Part shown: piece after piece, positions 36,293 through 46,068 of the stretch
How positions within the stretch are numbered: the first letter of the stretch is position 1
Layout: every line of letters begins with the position of its first letter
NCBI GenBank assembly: GCA_007695115.1
Contig: REEK01000174.1
Coordinates: forward strand, 1-51,668
DNA from: Sphaerobacteraceae bacterium
Lineage (GTDB): Bacteria; Chloroflexota; Chloroflexia; Thermomicrobiales; Thermomicrobiaceae
Reading direction: 5' to 3'
DNA length: 51,668 bases
Made by a program: the position numbers and the translations under genes
Notes under the pieces: generated by a model
The model's database searches: none
Told to the model about the DNA's origin: nothing
What the model saw: only the letters and a program-made list of their open reading frames with translations

Positions 36293-36940
36293 ATGAGTCA
36301 GAATGTTTACGAGAGCGGGGAATACAACGAGCGACAATCCAGTGGGGTATCACCGGCCACGATTCTGTTCGGCCTGATTCTGGTCTCGCTTGGACTACTC
36401 TGGTTGCTCGATGTCTCGGGTGTCATGTCGGTGACCTGGGCGATCGTCGGTTCGGTAATGCTGGTGATCATCGGCGTGCTCTTGATTGTCGCAGCTCGTC
36501 AGGATTCGCATGGCGGGATGATCTTTCTGGGGATCATTCTCAGTGGGGTGGTCTTGCTGGGTTCGCTGGCAAGCTGGCCGTCGTTCGAAGGAAGCATCGG
36601 GGACGAGCAGATCTCCCCGACAACGATGTCTGAACTTCAGAGTGAGTACTCGCTGTCGGTCGGAAGTCAGGAGATTGACCTGACCGGATTGACCTTCCCA
36701 GAGGGCGAGACGGATATCGAAATCCGCCATGGAACCGGAGATCTGGAGATCATTCTACCCGACAATGCCGCATACAGGATCGAGTGGAGCGTTGGATTGG
36801 GTGATGCTCAGGTTCTTGATCAGAATCGATCCGGTTTCGGGCAGGATGGTGTCTGGGAGAGTGACGATATCGAGCAGGCTGACGTGGTGGTGAATCTCGA
36901 TGTTCAGCTTGGCTTGGGAGCGCTGGAGGTACGGCAATGA
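36293..36940 (+). CDS. LiaF-like membrane protein (LiaI/F TM region plus toastrack-like domain)
   Basis: This 215-residue protein has an N-terminal cytosolic stretch and about four hydrophobic segments within residues 22-105 (FGLILVSLGLLWLLDVSGVMSVTWAIVGSVMLVIIGVLLIV, GMIFLGIILSGVVLLGSL). A beta-rich C-terminal domain (about 120-215) has repeated GxGDxxIxLP-like strands (HGTGDLEIILPDNAAYRIEWSVGLGDAQVL, VQLGLGALEV). That is the layout of LiaF and related DUF2154/DUF4097 envelope-stress sensors. It is in a unit with PspC and a LiaI-like protein. Confidence 0.82.
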   Translation: MSQNVYESGEYNERQSSGVSPATILFGLILVSLGLLWLLDVSGVMSVTWAIVGSVMLVIIGVLLIVAARQDSHGGMIFLGIILSGVVLLGSLASWPSFEGSIGDEQISPTTMSELQSEYSLSVGSQEIDLTGLTFPEGETDIEIRHGTGDLEIILPDNAAYRIEWSVGLGDAQVLDQNRSGFGQDGVWESDDIEQADVVVNLDVQLGLGALEVRQ

Positions 36941-37128
36941 CGAGTAATGCCGATGTGACCGGAAACATCAGCTTCGGTGTGGTGTTCGTGCTGATCGGAT
37001 CGCTGGTCCTGCTCAACGAGTTCGATGTTCTCTCGCTGACATGGAGCTTCATCGTGCCGATCGTGCTGATCGGGGCAGGGATTGCGGTCATCGTTTCGTC
37101 CCAGATGAGCGGTCGAAAACCGTCCTGA
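36937..37128 (+). CDS. Small LiaI-like two-TM protein
   Basis: This 63-residue protein consists almost entirely of two TM helices (ISFGVVFVLIGSLVLLNEF and FIVPIVLIGAGIAVIV). It repeats the pattern G-x-x-F-[VG]-L-[IV]-x-x-G-x-[LV]-x-L-L-[ND]...LSLTW of the preceding LiaF-like protein, so it is a duplicated TM half. Its ATG overlaps the previous stop (ATGA), so translation is coupled. Confidence 0.8.
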   Translation: MTSNADVTGNISFGVVFVLIGSLVLLNEFDVLSLTWSFIVPIVLIGAGIAVIVSSQMSGRKPS

Positions 37129-37135
37129 TTGACTA

Positions 37136-37163
37136 CCGGGAGAGTCAAAGCCGACTCTCCCGG
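37136..37163. terminator. Strong hairpin between convergent LiaI-like and pheT genes
   Basis: An 11-bp perfect stem CCGGGAGAGTC/GACTCTCCCGG with a 6-nt loop lies between the two stops. The T-run is poor on both sides (TCTTCG), so it is either a weak bidirectional terminator or a 3'-end stabiliser. Confidence 0.6.
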
Positions 37164-37180
37164 TCTTCGCCACTTCGTTG

Positions 37181-39637
37181 CTAGGATCGCAACGTACCGG
37201 AGACCTGCTGCTTCAACTGCTTCTCGACACGCTTCCGCAGTTTGTCCAGATCTTTGTCTCTCATCGCGCGATCCGGCGCGGCCAGCGTCACCCGGAACGC
37301 GAGACTCTTGTTGCCCTCGCCGACCGATTCCCCTCGATAGACGTCGAAGAGCCGCACCGAGGTCGCCAGCGGTTGCGTGGCATCTTCCAGCACCTTCTGG
37401 ACGTCGCCTGACGGGGTTGCCTCTTCAACGACGATGGCAAAGTCCTGCTGGACTGGCTGGAAGCGGGAAACCGGACGATAGGCGAATCGCTCCAGGCCGA
37501 GTTCCATCAGCAGCGGGATGTCGATTTCGGCGATCGATACGCGGGTGCTCCGGTCGATCTCGAATCGCTCAACAACCAGCGGGTGAACCTCTCCGGCGAC
37601 GCCGATGACCTGGTTCTTCACCACGATCTCTGCCGCCCGGCCGGGATGCAGTGACGGATGAGATGCCTGCCGGATGTCGACGTTGCTGGCACCAATCTCA
37701 GCGAACAGGTGTGAGAGCGCTCCAGACAGATCGAAGAAGTTCGCTTCCCGCGGTGATTCGTAGAGATCGGCGGAACTGTATTTTCCGGCGATGGCCAGAC
37801 AGAGCGTCCGGCGCTCGTTCGGGAGTTCGTCGATCCCTTCCGGCAGGTAGACCCGTCCTGTCTCGAAGACAGACACCAGTTCGTTGTACTTGAGGTTCTC
37901 GCTGACATTGCGAAGAATCGCTGGCATCAGCGTCGGCCGCATCTGCTGCCACTCGCTGCGCAGCGGATTCAATGCCTTCACGAACGGAATTGCCGGTTTC
38001 TCGGCCAGACCGACGCGTGTGGGTATCGCCTCTTCGTCCGGGTTGAGCAGCGCGAGCTCGTTGTCGTCGAGCATCGGGTAAGTGATCACCTCGTTCATTC
38101 CGGCGGCAGTGAGACTGTCCTGAACGCCGCGAACAAACTCGAGCACGGGATCGATGGTGACCGGTGCGGTCTTCCCGACCGGAAGCGTCTCCGGGAGCGA
38201 TTCATAGCCGATGATCCGGGCGACTTCTTCGACGACGTCGGCCTTCAGGTTGATGTCGTTCCGGTAGGTCGGAACCTGTACCCGAATCGCTGGTGCCCCG
38301 TTTTCGTCTACGATCTCCGGGGCAAGATCCAGACGCTGCAGGACGCCCAGTACCACGTCATCAGGGTAATCGACACCGAGCAGCCGTTTGATCTCAGTTC
38401 GGGGCATGGTCACGGATTTCTGATCGCGTGGAGCCGGGTACTGGTCAGCGATCTCCGTGATCCTAGCTTCGGGACAGAGTTCAAGAATCAGAGCGGTTGC
38501 TCGCTGGGCGGCCGTCATCGCGAGGTTCGGATCGAGCCCTCGCTCGAATCGCGCGGATGCTTCAGTCCTGAGTCGCTGCGAGCGTGCTGTCTGCCGGATA
38601 CCGACCATGTTGAACGACGCTGATTCAAGCAGCAAGGTGGTTGTGTCATCCGAGATCTCTGAATCGACACCGCCCATAACTCCGGCGATCGCCACCGGTC
38701 GTTCTGCGTCAGCGATGACCAGATCTTCCGAGGTCAGCGATCGCTCGATATGATCCAGTGTCTCCATCGTTTCACCTTCGTTGGCGCGGCGGACGATGAT
38801 ACGACCCTCGGAGAGATCGTTCCGGTCGAAAGCGTGAAGCGGTTGGCCCCATTCCAGCATGACATAATTCGTGATGTCGACGATGTTGTTGATCGGCCGG
38901 ACTCCCGCCGCATTGAGCCGTCGTTGCATCCAGGTTGGTGATGGCTCAACGTTGACGTTCTCGATGACGACCCCGACATAGCGGAAGCAGAGATCCGGTG
39001 CGTCAATCTGCACGAGGTCTGGCTTCTCGGTGCCGGCGGAGAGGTCGGCGAGTGCTGGAAAGGTCACCGGCTGATCGGCGAGTGCGCCGAGCTCCCGGGC
39101 GATGCCGATCATGGAAAACGCGTGAACCAGATTCGGTGTGATCTCGAACTCGATCACGTCATCGCCCAGATAGTCCCGGAGTGGTGTGCCAACTGGTGCA
39201 TCGGGGTCGAGCACCATGATTCCTTCGTGCTCGCTAGAGATCCCCAGTTCTTTCTCGGAGCAGACCATACCTTCGGAGCGCACCCCGCGGATCTTATTGG
39301 CCTTCAGCGTCATCATCTTCAGTTCTTCGGAGTAGGGATCGATCAGCCGGGCACCGAGGAGCGCCAGCGCGACGCGCTGCCCGGCCGCAATGTTGGGGGC
39401 GCCGGTAACCACGGTCTGTTCGTCGTCGCCAGCCCGAACGGTGGCCAGAACCAGACGATCCGCATCCGGGTGCTGTTCGACGCGCTCGACCGACCCAACG
39501 AAGACTTTCTCCCAGTCGATCCCGATCTGCTCGATGCCTTCGGCTTCCAGCCCCGCCATCGTCAGTCGCTGCGCGATCTCGGCGGAATCCATGCCAGACG
39601 CAACGAGGTCGTTCAGCCAGCTCACAGGTACTTTCAT
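37181..39637 (-). CDS. pheT: Phenylalanyl-tRNA synthetase beta subunit
   Basis: PheT is the large subunit of the alpha2-beta2 enzyme that charges tRNA-Phe. The 818-residue protein has the tRNA-binding EMAP-like OB domain (about 39-150), the B3/B4 editing domain (about 205-390, with RFERGLDPNLAMTAAQRA), B5 (about 405-475), the catalytic-like core, and the FDX-ACB anticodon domain at the C-terminus (ending RVTLAAPDRAMRDKDLDKLRKRVEKQLKQQ). Length is typical. It follows pheS by 56 nt and shares its T-box control. Confidence 0.97.
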   Translation of the reverse strand: MKVPVSWLNDLVASGMDSAEIAQRLTMAGLEAEGIEQIGIDWEKVFVGSVERVEQHPDADRLVLATVRAGDDEQTVVTGAPNIAAGQRVALALLGARLIDPYSEELKMMTLKANKIRGVRSEGMVCSEKELGISSEHEGIMVLDPDAPVGTPLRDYLGDDVIEFEITPNLVHAFSMIGIARELGALADQPVTFPALADLSAGTEKPDLVQIDAPDLCFRYVGVVIENVNVEPSPTWMQRRLNAAGVRPINNIVDITNYVMLEWGQPLHAFDRNDLSEGRIIVRRANEGETMETLDHIERSLTSEDLVIADAERPVAIAGVMGGVDSEISDDTTTLLLESASFNMVGIRQTARSQRLRTEASARFERGLDPNLAMTAAQRATALILELCPEARITEIADQYPAPRDQKSVTMPRTEIKRLLGVDYPDDVVLGVLQRLDLAPEIVDENGAPAIRVQVPTYRNDINLKADVVEEVARIIGYESLPETLPVGKTAPVTIDPVLEFVRGVQDSLTAAGMNEVITYPMLDDNELALLNPDEEAIPTRVGLAEKPAIPFVKALNPLRSEWQQMRPTLMPAILRNVSENLKYNELVSVFETGRVYLPEGIDELPNERRTLCLAIAGKYSSADLYESPREANFFDLSGALSHLFAEIGASNVDIRQASHPSLHPGRAAEIVVKNQVIGVAGEVHPLVVERFEIDRSTRVSIAEIDIPLLMELGLERFAYRPVSRFQPVQQDFAIVVEEATPSGDVQKVLEDATQPLATSVRLFDVYRGESVGEGNKSLAFRVTLAAPDRAMRDKDLDKLRKRVEKQLKQQVSGTLRS

Positions 39638-39693
39638 AGGTTTCGCGTTCCTCTTCCTACAACAACGGTCGTCGGGTCATCATCAGGCGATGC

Positions 39694-40737
39694 TCAGGCG
39701 AGTACACGATTGAACTGGCTGAGGAAACGGAGATCGCCCTGGTAAAAGTGTCGGATGTCTTCGATGCCGTACTTCAACATGACGATGCGCTCGATTCCCA
39801 TGCCGAAGGCCCAGCCGGTGTAGACATCGGGATCGTAGCCGACATGCCGCAGCACGTTGGGGTGAACCATTCCTGCACCGAGCAGTTCGATCCAGCCGGT
39901 CTTGCTGCATACCCGGCAACCGGATCCTTCGCAGAACATGCAGTCGATAGCGAAATCGACGCCTGGCTCAACGAAGGGGAAGTAGTCACAGCGGAACCGG
40001 ACCTTGCGTTCCTGCCCGAAGATCTGACGGGCGAATTCGGCTAGCGTGCCTTTGAGGTCAGTCATGGTGATGTTGGTATCGACGGCCAGCCCCTCGATCT
40101 GGTGAAAGTGCCACTCGTGTGTCGCATCAAGTGCCTCGTATCGATAGCACCGACCTGGAACGACAACGCGAACCGGTGGTTCCACCTGCTCCATTGTCCG
40201 GATCTGCATTGGGGATGTGTGCGGTCGGAGCACGATCTCGCGCTGATCTGACTCGATGAAGATGGTGTCCCAGACATCACGAGCCGGGTGATCCTGTGGA
40301 ATGTTCAGAGCGTCGAAGGCGTAGTAGGCGTCTTCTACCTCGGGCCCCTCGACCGTCTGGAAACCCATCAGTCCGAATACGCGAGTGATGTCCCTGATCA
40401 TCTTCGTGACCGGGTGGAGATTTCCTGCCTGAGGAAGGCGACCAGGCAGCGTGACATCGATCGCCTCGTCGTTCAGTCGTTTGCGAAGTGATGCCGCGAG
40501 AATGTTGTCCTGACGAGCGTCGAACGCCTCTTGCAGTTCGTTTCGCAATGCGTTGACTGCCTGACCGAACGCCGGACGCTCCTCTGCCGGGCGCTGACTG
40601 ATGCCCTTCATTGCACTGGTCACTTCACCCTGGCGTCCCAGGTAGCTCCGGTACCAGGTGGCAAGGTCGTCTTCGGTGCTAATGCTCTCCAGTTTGTCGG
40701 TCGCCTCACGCTTCAGGCGTTCCAGTTCATCACTCAT
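39694..40737 (-). CDS. pheS: Phenylalanyl-tRNA synthetase alpha subunit
   Basis: PheS carries the catalytic site. The 347-residue protein has an N-terminal coiled coil (ELERLKREATDKLESI) and motif-1 region HPVTKMIRDITRVFGLMGFQ. Motif 2 is GRCYRYEALDATHEWHFHQIEGLAVD, and the Cys cluster CMFCEGSGCRVCSKTGWIELLGAGMVHPNVL leads to motif 3 (AFGMGIERIVML). The ATG at 40737 is the natural start. Extending the frame upstream would run into the T-box leader and is rejected. Confidence 0.97.
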   Translation of the reverse strand: MSDELERLKREATDKLESISTEDDLATWYRSYLGRQGEVTSAMKGISQRPAEERPAFGQAVNALRNELQEAFDARQDNILAASLRKRLNDEAIDVTLPGRLPQAGNLHPVTKMIRDITRVFGLMGFQTVEGPEVEDAYYAFDALNIPQDHPARDVWDTIFIESDQREIVLRPHTSPMQIRTMEQVEPPVRVVVPGRCYRYEALDATHEWHFHQIEGLAVDTNITMTDLKGTLAEFARQIFGQERKVRFRCDYFPFVEPGVDFAIDCMFCEGSGCRVCSKTGWIELLGAGMVHPNVLRHVGYDPDVYTGWAFGMGIERIVMLKYGIEDIRHFYQGDLRFLSQFNRVLA

Positions 40738-40779
40738 CGACTGTTTCTCCGCTCTGAATGGATAAATCGGGTTCTTAAC

Positions 40780-41056
40780 AGACAAAACCCCGCCACAGGG
40801 GCGAGGTGTTTCCACGCGGTACCACCCTGATTGATCGCCGGTGGCGATCATCTCAGTGCCAGGATTCGAGCTGTATAGCCCGGTTCTGGCGGCTCCGATA
40901 AAGGGGAGCGAACCATGTGCGACTACTGGATCGAAATCGATCGTTCGCCGTCAAGCTCGGGAGTGAATTCTCCGGATCGTCGTTCGAGCGGGTTCTCAGT
41001 CTGTGACGCGCTCTCCCTGTTGCGGACGATTCCCGGGTACTGCTCTCCGTCATCGC
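40780..41056 (-). ncRNA. T-box riboswitch specific for tRNA-Phe, leader of pheST
   Basis: The minus strand holds a full T-box. Stem I begins near 41055 (GATGACGGAGAGCAGTA), and CCGG-GA-ATCGTC pairs with GACGATCCGG. The conserved GGGAGAGC and CTGAGAA elements follow. The specifier loop reads GAATTCACTCCCGAGC, with Phe codon TTC at 40967-40965. The hallmark antiterminator sequence AGGGTGGTACCGCG is at 40828-40815. It is followed by a terminator, CCTCGCC/GGCGGGG with TTTTGT, ending near 40782. Uncharged tRNA-Phe would pair with the specifier and with TGGTA..., favouring antitermination and pheST expression. The order and spacing match established T-box leaders. Confidence 0.94.
40782..40806 (-). 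terminator. T-box attenuator terminator before pheS
   Basis: CCTCGCC and GGCGGGG form a 7-bp stem with loop CCTGT, followed by TTTTGT. Its 5' arm (CGCCCCT) is also the partner of AGGGTGG in the antiterminator, so the two structures exclude each other. Confidence 0.88.
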
Positions 41057-41083
41057 TGCTGCAGATCTTCAATTTCCGCAGGC

Positions 41084-41113
41084 AGTATAGCGAATCGATC
41101 GAAGCGGCGGCAA
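41084..41113 (-). promoter_or_regulatory. Promoter for the pheST T-box leader
   Basis: On the minus strand TTGCCG (41113-41108) and TATACT (41089-41084) are 18 nt apart. Transcription would start about 20 nt before Stem I of the T-box. Confidence 0.65.
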
Positions 41114-41117
41114 TTGA

Positions 41118-42506
<1,389 letters not shown>

Positions 42507-42541
42507 CTTTCGATATCTATCTGAGTCAGGTAACGAACAAA

Positions 42542-42565
42542 GGGTGCGGCACATCGGCCGCACCC
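42542..42565. terminator. Hairpin between convergent eno and gpmI
   Basis: GGGTGCGGC and GCCGCACCC form a perfect 9-bp stem with a 6-nt loop. The following bases (TCTCGCG) are not a strong T-run, so termination strength is uncertain. Confidence 0.55.
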
Positions 42566-42585
42566 TCTCGCGTGTTGAGTGGCAA

Positions 42586-44127
42586 CTATTCGCGAACCAG
42601 TGGGGTTCCAGTCATCGCTGGAACCGGGTCGACGCCGATGAGCTTTAGAACCGTCGGGGCGATGTCCGCCAATCGGCCCTCGCTGAGCAGTTCCGCATTT
42701 CGAACGTCCGAATCTTCTCCGGAGACGAGCACCAGTGGGACGGTGTTCAGCGTGTGCGCTGTCCAGACATCGTCGGTGCCGGGTATCACCATTTCCTCAG
42801 CGTTGCCGTGGTCTGCGGTGGCGATCACGGCTCCATCGGCAGCGAGCGTGGCTTCGACGATCTCGCCGAGGCAGTGATCGACCGTTTCAATCGCTTTGAC
42901 AGCCGCATCGAAATCGCCCGTGTGACCAACCATATCCCCGTTGGCGTAGTTGATAACCACGAATCGGTATCTGCCGGACGAGATCGCCTTCACCGCTTTC
43001 TCTGTCACTTCCGGCGCGCTCATCTCTGGTTGATGATCATAAGTTGGCACGTCGGGGGACTGCACCATTTCCCGATCCTCGCCGTCGAATGGCTCCTCTC
43101 GGCCGCCGTTGATGAAGTAGGTGACGTGAGCATATTTCTCCGTCTCGGCGATATGGAACTGTGCCAGTCCAGCCTCGCTGATGACCCTCGCCAGCGGATA
43201 CTCGACATCTTCGGGTGGGAAAATCACCTGCACTGGCAGGCTGCGCTCGTATTGCGTCATCGTAGCGATCTCGACGTTCTTCGGTCGATCAGCACGGTCG
43301 AACCCATCGAACTCATCATCGGCAATCGCCGCGACGATTTGCCTCATACGATCGGCCCGGAAGTTCACGAATACGATTGCGTCACCGTCTTTGATCGGTG
43401 TGGATTCCTCGCCGACAACGACAGGCTCGAGAAACTCGTCGGTGACGCCCGCATCGTATGACGCCTGAATGGCGTTGCATGGGTCTTCCATACTGCGAGC
43501 TGAGCCGTGAACGATCGCGTCGTAGGCAAGTTTCGTTCGATCCCATCGTTTGTCGCGATCCATGGCGTAGTATCGCCCGGATACGGTCGCTATACGTCCC
43601 ACACCGAACTCGTTCATGTCGTTCAGGAGCGACTGCATGAAGGCGATCCCGGACGTTGGCTCGGTGTCCCGGCCATCCATGATCGCGTGGGCCACGACGT
43701 CTTTTGTTGACTGACTGGCGAAATAATCGAGCAAGCCACGCCAGTGACGATGGTGCGCGTGGACGCCACCATCTCCGACCAGTCCGACCAGATGGACCGT
43801 GCTCCCGTTCGATCGGGTGTGCTCGACGATCCTGCTTAGCACGGTCGATTCAGCGAATGAACCGTCCCGGATGGCGAGATCGATTCGCGTGATTGACTGA
43901 TACACCACGAACCCGGCGCCGATGTTCAGGTGCCCGACTTCAGAGTTACCCATTTGACTATCAGGCAACCCGACGTCCTCGCCTGAGCAGTCCAGGTTCG
44001 TTCGGGGATACTCAGTGAGGTAGCGGTCCATATTCGGAGTTCTGGCAGTCGAGATCGCGTTGCCCGGCCCATCGGGCGCGTTTCCCCAACCATCGAGAAT
44101 CACCAGCACTACCGGTCCGTCGATCAT
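42586..44127 (-). CDS. gpmI: 2,3-bisphosphoglycerate-independent phosphoglycerate mutase
   Basis: GpmI interconverts 3- and 2-phosphoglycerate using two manganese ions and a phosphoserine intermediate. The 513-residue alkaline-phosphatase-fold protein has VLVILDGWG (metal Asp12), the phosphorylated Ser62 in MGNSEVGHLNIGAG, HAIMDGRDTEP near 145, FRADRMRQI near 255, and the C-terminal metal motifs NYANGDMVGHTGD and IATADHGNAEEM. Length is typical. It starts 8 nt after the RNase H-like gene on the same strand. Confidence 0.97.
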   Translation of the reverse strand: MIDGPVVLVILDGWGNAPDGPGNAISTARTPNMDRYLTEYPRTNLDCSGEDVGLPDSQMGNSEVGHLNIGAGFVVYQSITRIDLAIRDGSFAESTVLSRIVEHTRSNGSTVHLVGLVGDGGVHAHHRHWRGLLDYFASQSTKDVVAHAIMDGRDTEPTSGIAFMQSLLNDMNEFGVGRIATVSGRYYAMDRDKRWDRTKLAYDAIVHGSARSMEDPCNAIQASYDAGVTDEFLEPVVVGEESTPIKDGDAIVFVNFRADRMRQIVAAIADDEFDGFDRADRPKNVEIATMTQYERSLPVQVIFPPEDVEYPLARVISEAGLAQFHIAETEKYAHVTYFINGGREEPFDGEDREMVQSPDVPTYDHQPEMSAPEVTEKAVKAISSGRYRFVVINYANGDMVGHTGDFDAAVKAIETVDHCLGEIVEATLAADGAVIATADHGNAEEMVIPGTDDVWTAHTLNTVPLVLVSGEDSDVRNAELLSEGRLADIAPTVLKLIGVDPVPAMTGTPLVRE

Positions 44128-44135
44128 CTGTTACC

Positions 44136-45365
44136 TTACCTGTCCTGTTTTCGGGATTTGGCTCGCTCCAGCCGGCGCATCAACCGAGCGTATCGATGGA
44201 CGATCGCCGGGCGTTCCTGATTCCAGTCATGGAGTTCGACGAGGTTTCGTGCCCGCTCGACATACTGGAGCGCACGTCGATAATCCTTCTGCCGGTGTTC
44301 ACACACTTTTGCAAGTTCGATCAATGGATAGAGCGCGGTTTCCGCACTCGCTGATCCAGTGAGCTCTGACATCTGATCCCAGAGCGCCATCGCCTCATCA
44401 AATCTGGCCCGCCGCTTCAAATGATCGGCCGCGGAGCGTGATGCTCGAAATCGCAGGTCCGACGAGATGGCGGGAGATTCCAGCAACGGACAGATGAGCT
44501 CCAGCGCCTCGTCGATGAAGCCATGATTCAGCCTGGAGAGCCCGAATGAAACCTGGTCGATCGGGTGGCTGAGTGCGAGATGCGGCGCTTCGTGGGCAAA
44601 TATGAGCTGATCAGCCAGTCGTGCGAGGGAAACGATGTCCTCCCGGTTGTGACTGAACACGGGCCGGAGTGGCGCGGCATCCTGGTTCCTCAGATAGGCG
44701 AAGTAGAGGTCCGGGATCATGTATCCGGGCACGTCTCCAAATCTCTGGACGCCGAGAATCTCGCGCTCGATGTTGCCCAGTGAGCAATCCTGCAGGCGGT
44801 TGCGCCAGATTCGCCTGGTTGACGTCAAGAGATCCCAGTGCATCGGCTGGTTGAAATCCCGATGGCCGTGCAGAATCAGCCGTCCAGCGATCATCGGCCA
44901 GTCGAACCCCCGGCCATTGTAGGTAACCAGCAACCGGGAACGATTGATTCGTTCGAGAACCGACTCCAGCATGCTCGGCTCTTCGTGAAGCCCTCGAAGG
45001 AAATGTTGCTCCACGATGAAGTTCGAACCATCGTAGTATCCGAGACCGACCAGAAACACGTGCGTCCCGGTTCCGCGATCAAGGCCTGTCGTTTCCGTGT
45101 CGAGAAACAGGATCTCCGATGGATCGATGGCCTGCGTATCATCAGCGCCTGTTCCGAGAATCGTCGGGAGGGTGCGCTCGACCGAGGACAGGCCACCGTC
45201 GGTCGGATCGGTTATTCTCTGTTCGACAACGAAGTGAGATCCTCGGGTGGTGACAAGTTCGGATCCGGGGACGATGAGGTCGATCCCGTTAGTCGAGCGC
45301 GGAGGAGTAGTACGCGACTGCGTCTCCGGCTGCATTGAATTGAGTCGCTCCCGGATCGAACGCAC
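44136..45365 (-). CDS. YprB-like RNase H-fold exonuclease with helical repeat tail
   Basis: This 409-residue protein has an exonuclease-type domain at about 83-255 with DEDDh-like residues: D89 and E91 in FLDTETTGL, an Asp in TYNGRGFDWPMIAG, and HNREDIVSLARL. This is the YprB ribonuclease H-like family, probably acting on DNA or RNA ends. From about 270 the protein is helical with TPR-like pairs (GFIDEALELICPLLES, RARFDEAMALWDQMSEL, KDYRRALQYVERARNL), which may bind a partner. GTG at 45365 has AGGGGG about 9 nt upstream. It is translated just ahead of gpmI. Confidence 0.86.
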   Translation of the reverse strand: MRSIRERLNSMQPETQSRTTPPRSTNGIDLIVPGSELVTTRGSHFVVEQRITDPTDGGLSSVERTLPTILGTGADDTQAIDPSEILFLDTETTGLDRGTGTHVFLVGLGYYDGSNFIVEQHFLRGLHEEPSMLESVLERINRSRLLVTYNGRGFDWPMIAGRLILHGHRDFNQPMHWDLLTSTRRIWRNRLQDCSLGNIEREILGVQRFGDVPGYMIPDLYFAYLRNQDAAPLRPVFSHNREDIVSLARLADQLIFAHEAPHLALSHPIDQVSFGLSRLNHGFIDEALELICPLLESPAISSDLRFRASRSAADHLKRRARFDEAMALWDQMSELTGSASAETALYPLIELAKVCEHRQKDYRRALQYVERARNLVELHDWNQERPAIVHRYARLMRRLERAKSRKQDR

Positions 45366-45497
45366 CGGAATTCCCCCTGCTGTTCGTCGCCGATGTCTTT
45401 CATCATTCTACGGGCGTCAGTCGGCGAATGCCCACAGGCCAGGACGTGGTTCCATTGACGACTGAAGCTGTGAGCTGACGAGAATCTGGAGCAGGAA

Positions 45498-46055
45498 GTG
45501 TCGCGAATCGGGAAGACGTTCACAACGAAGAGGCTTCTGTTCCGGACACTGCAAGACGAAGATCTCGATCACGTGCACAGGCAGTTCTCCGATCCGGAGA
45601 TGTGTCGGTACTTCAGCGAACCCCCGATGGATCGGCGTACTGCGGCCGAAACGATCAAGTTCTTCCAGCATCCGGAGCACGATCCCTACTTGCGCTATGC
45701 GATGATTCATCGAGAGACTGGCGCGTTTATCGGAACCTGCGGCTATCATCACCTGGATAGAGATCGACGCCAGGTTGAGCTCGGGTATGATGTCTGGAAG
45801 GAATTCTGGGGACAGGGGTACGCCACTGAGGCGATCGAGCCACTACTGGCTCTCTGTTTCGAGGAGCTTGGGGTGGAACAGGTCTACGTGTTGATCGATC
45901 GCCAGAATCTCGGATCAATCAAAACGGCTAGAAAGTTCGGTTTCGAAGACTCGGAGCCGTGTCGCCCACTTGACGATCCCAATGAGGTGTGCATGAAATT
46001 GACACAAGCGGACAGACAGCAGAGGCTGGCTGACACTGAATTCAACAACAGATAG
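45498..46055 (+). CDS. GNAT N-acetyltransferase, RimJ/RimL type
   Basis: This 185-residue protein has the Acetyltransf_3 layout: TTKRLLFRTLQDEDLDHV at the N-terminus, FIGTCGYHHLDRDRRQVELGYDVWKEFWGQGYATEAIEPLL (acetyl-CoA loop GQGYATEA), and the closing NLGSIKTARKFGFEDS. It probably acetylates an amino group of a protein N-terminus or small molecule; the substrate is unknown. Start is GTG, and the spacing of AGGA to the start is tight (2 nt), though GGAG lies further upstream. It precedes the isocitrate dehydrogenase by 13 nt. Confidence 0.9.
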   Translation: MSRIGKTFTTKRLLFRTLQDEDLDHVHRQFSDPEMCRYFSEPPMDRRTAAETIKFFQHPEHDPYLRYAMIHRETGAFIGTCGYHHLDRDRRQVELGYDVWKEFWGQGYATEAIEPLLALCFEELGVEQVYVLIDRQNLGSIKTARKFGFEDSEPCRPLDDPNEVCMKLTQADRQQRLADTEFNNR

Positions 46056-46068
46056 AGGAGATCGATTT

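Noticed and set aside
37129-37608. 159-codon frame beginning after the LiaI-like gene
   Set aside because: It runs through a hairpin and antisense to pheT and is rich in Arg/Pro/Ser, as expected of a shadow frame.
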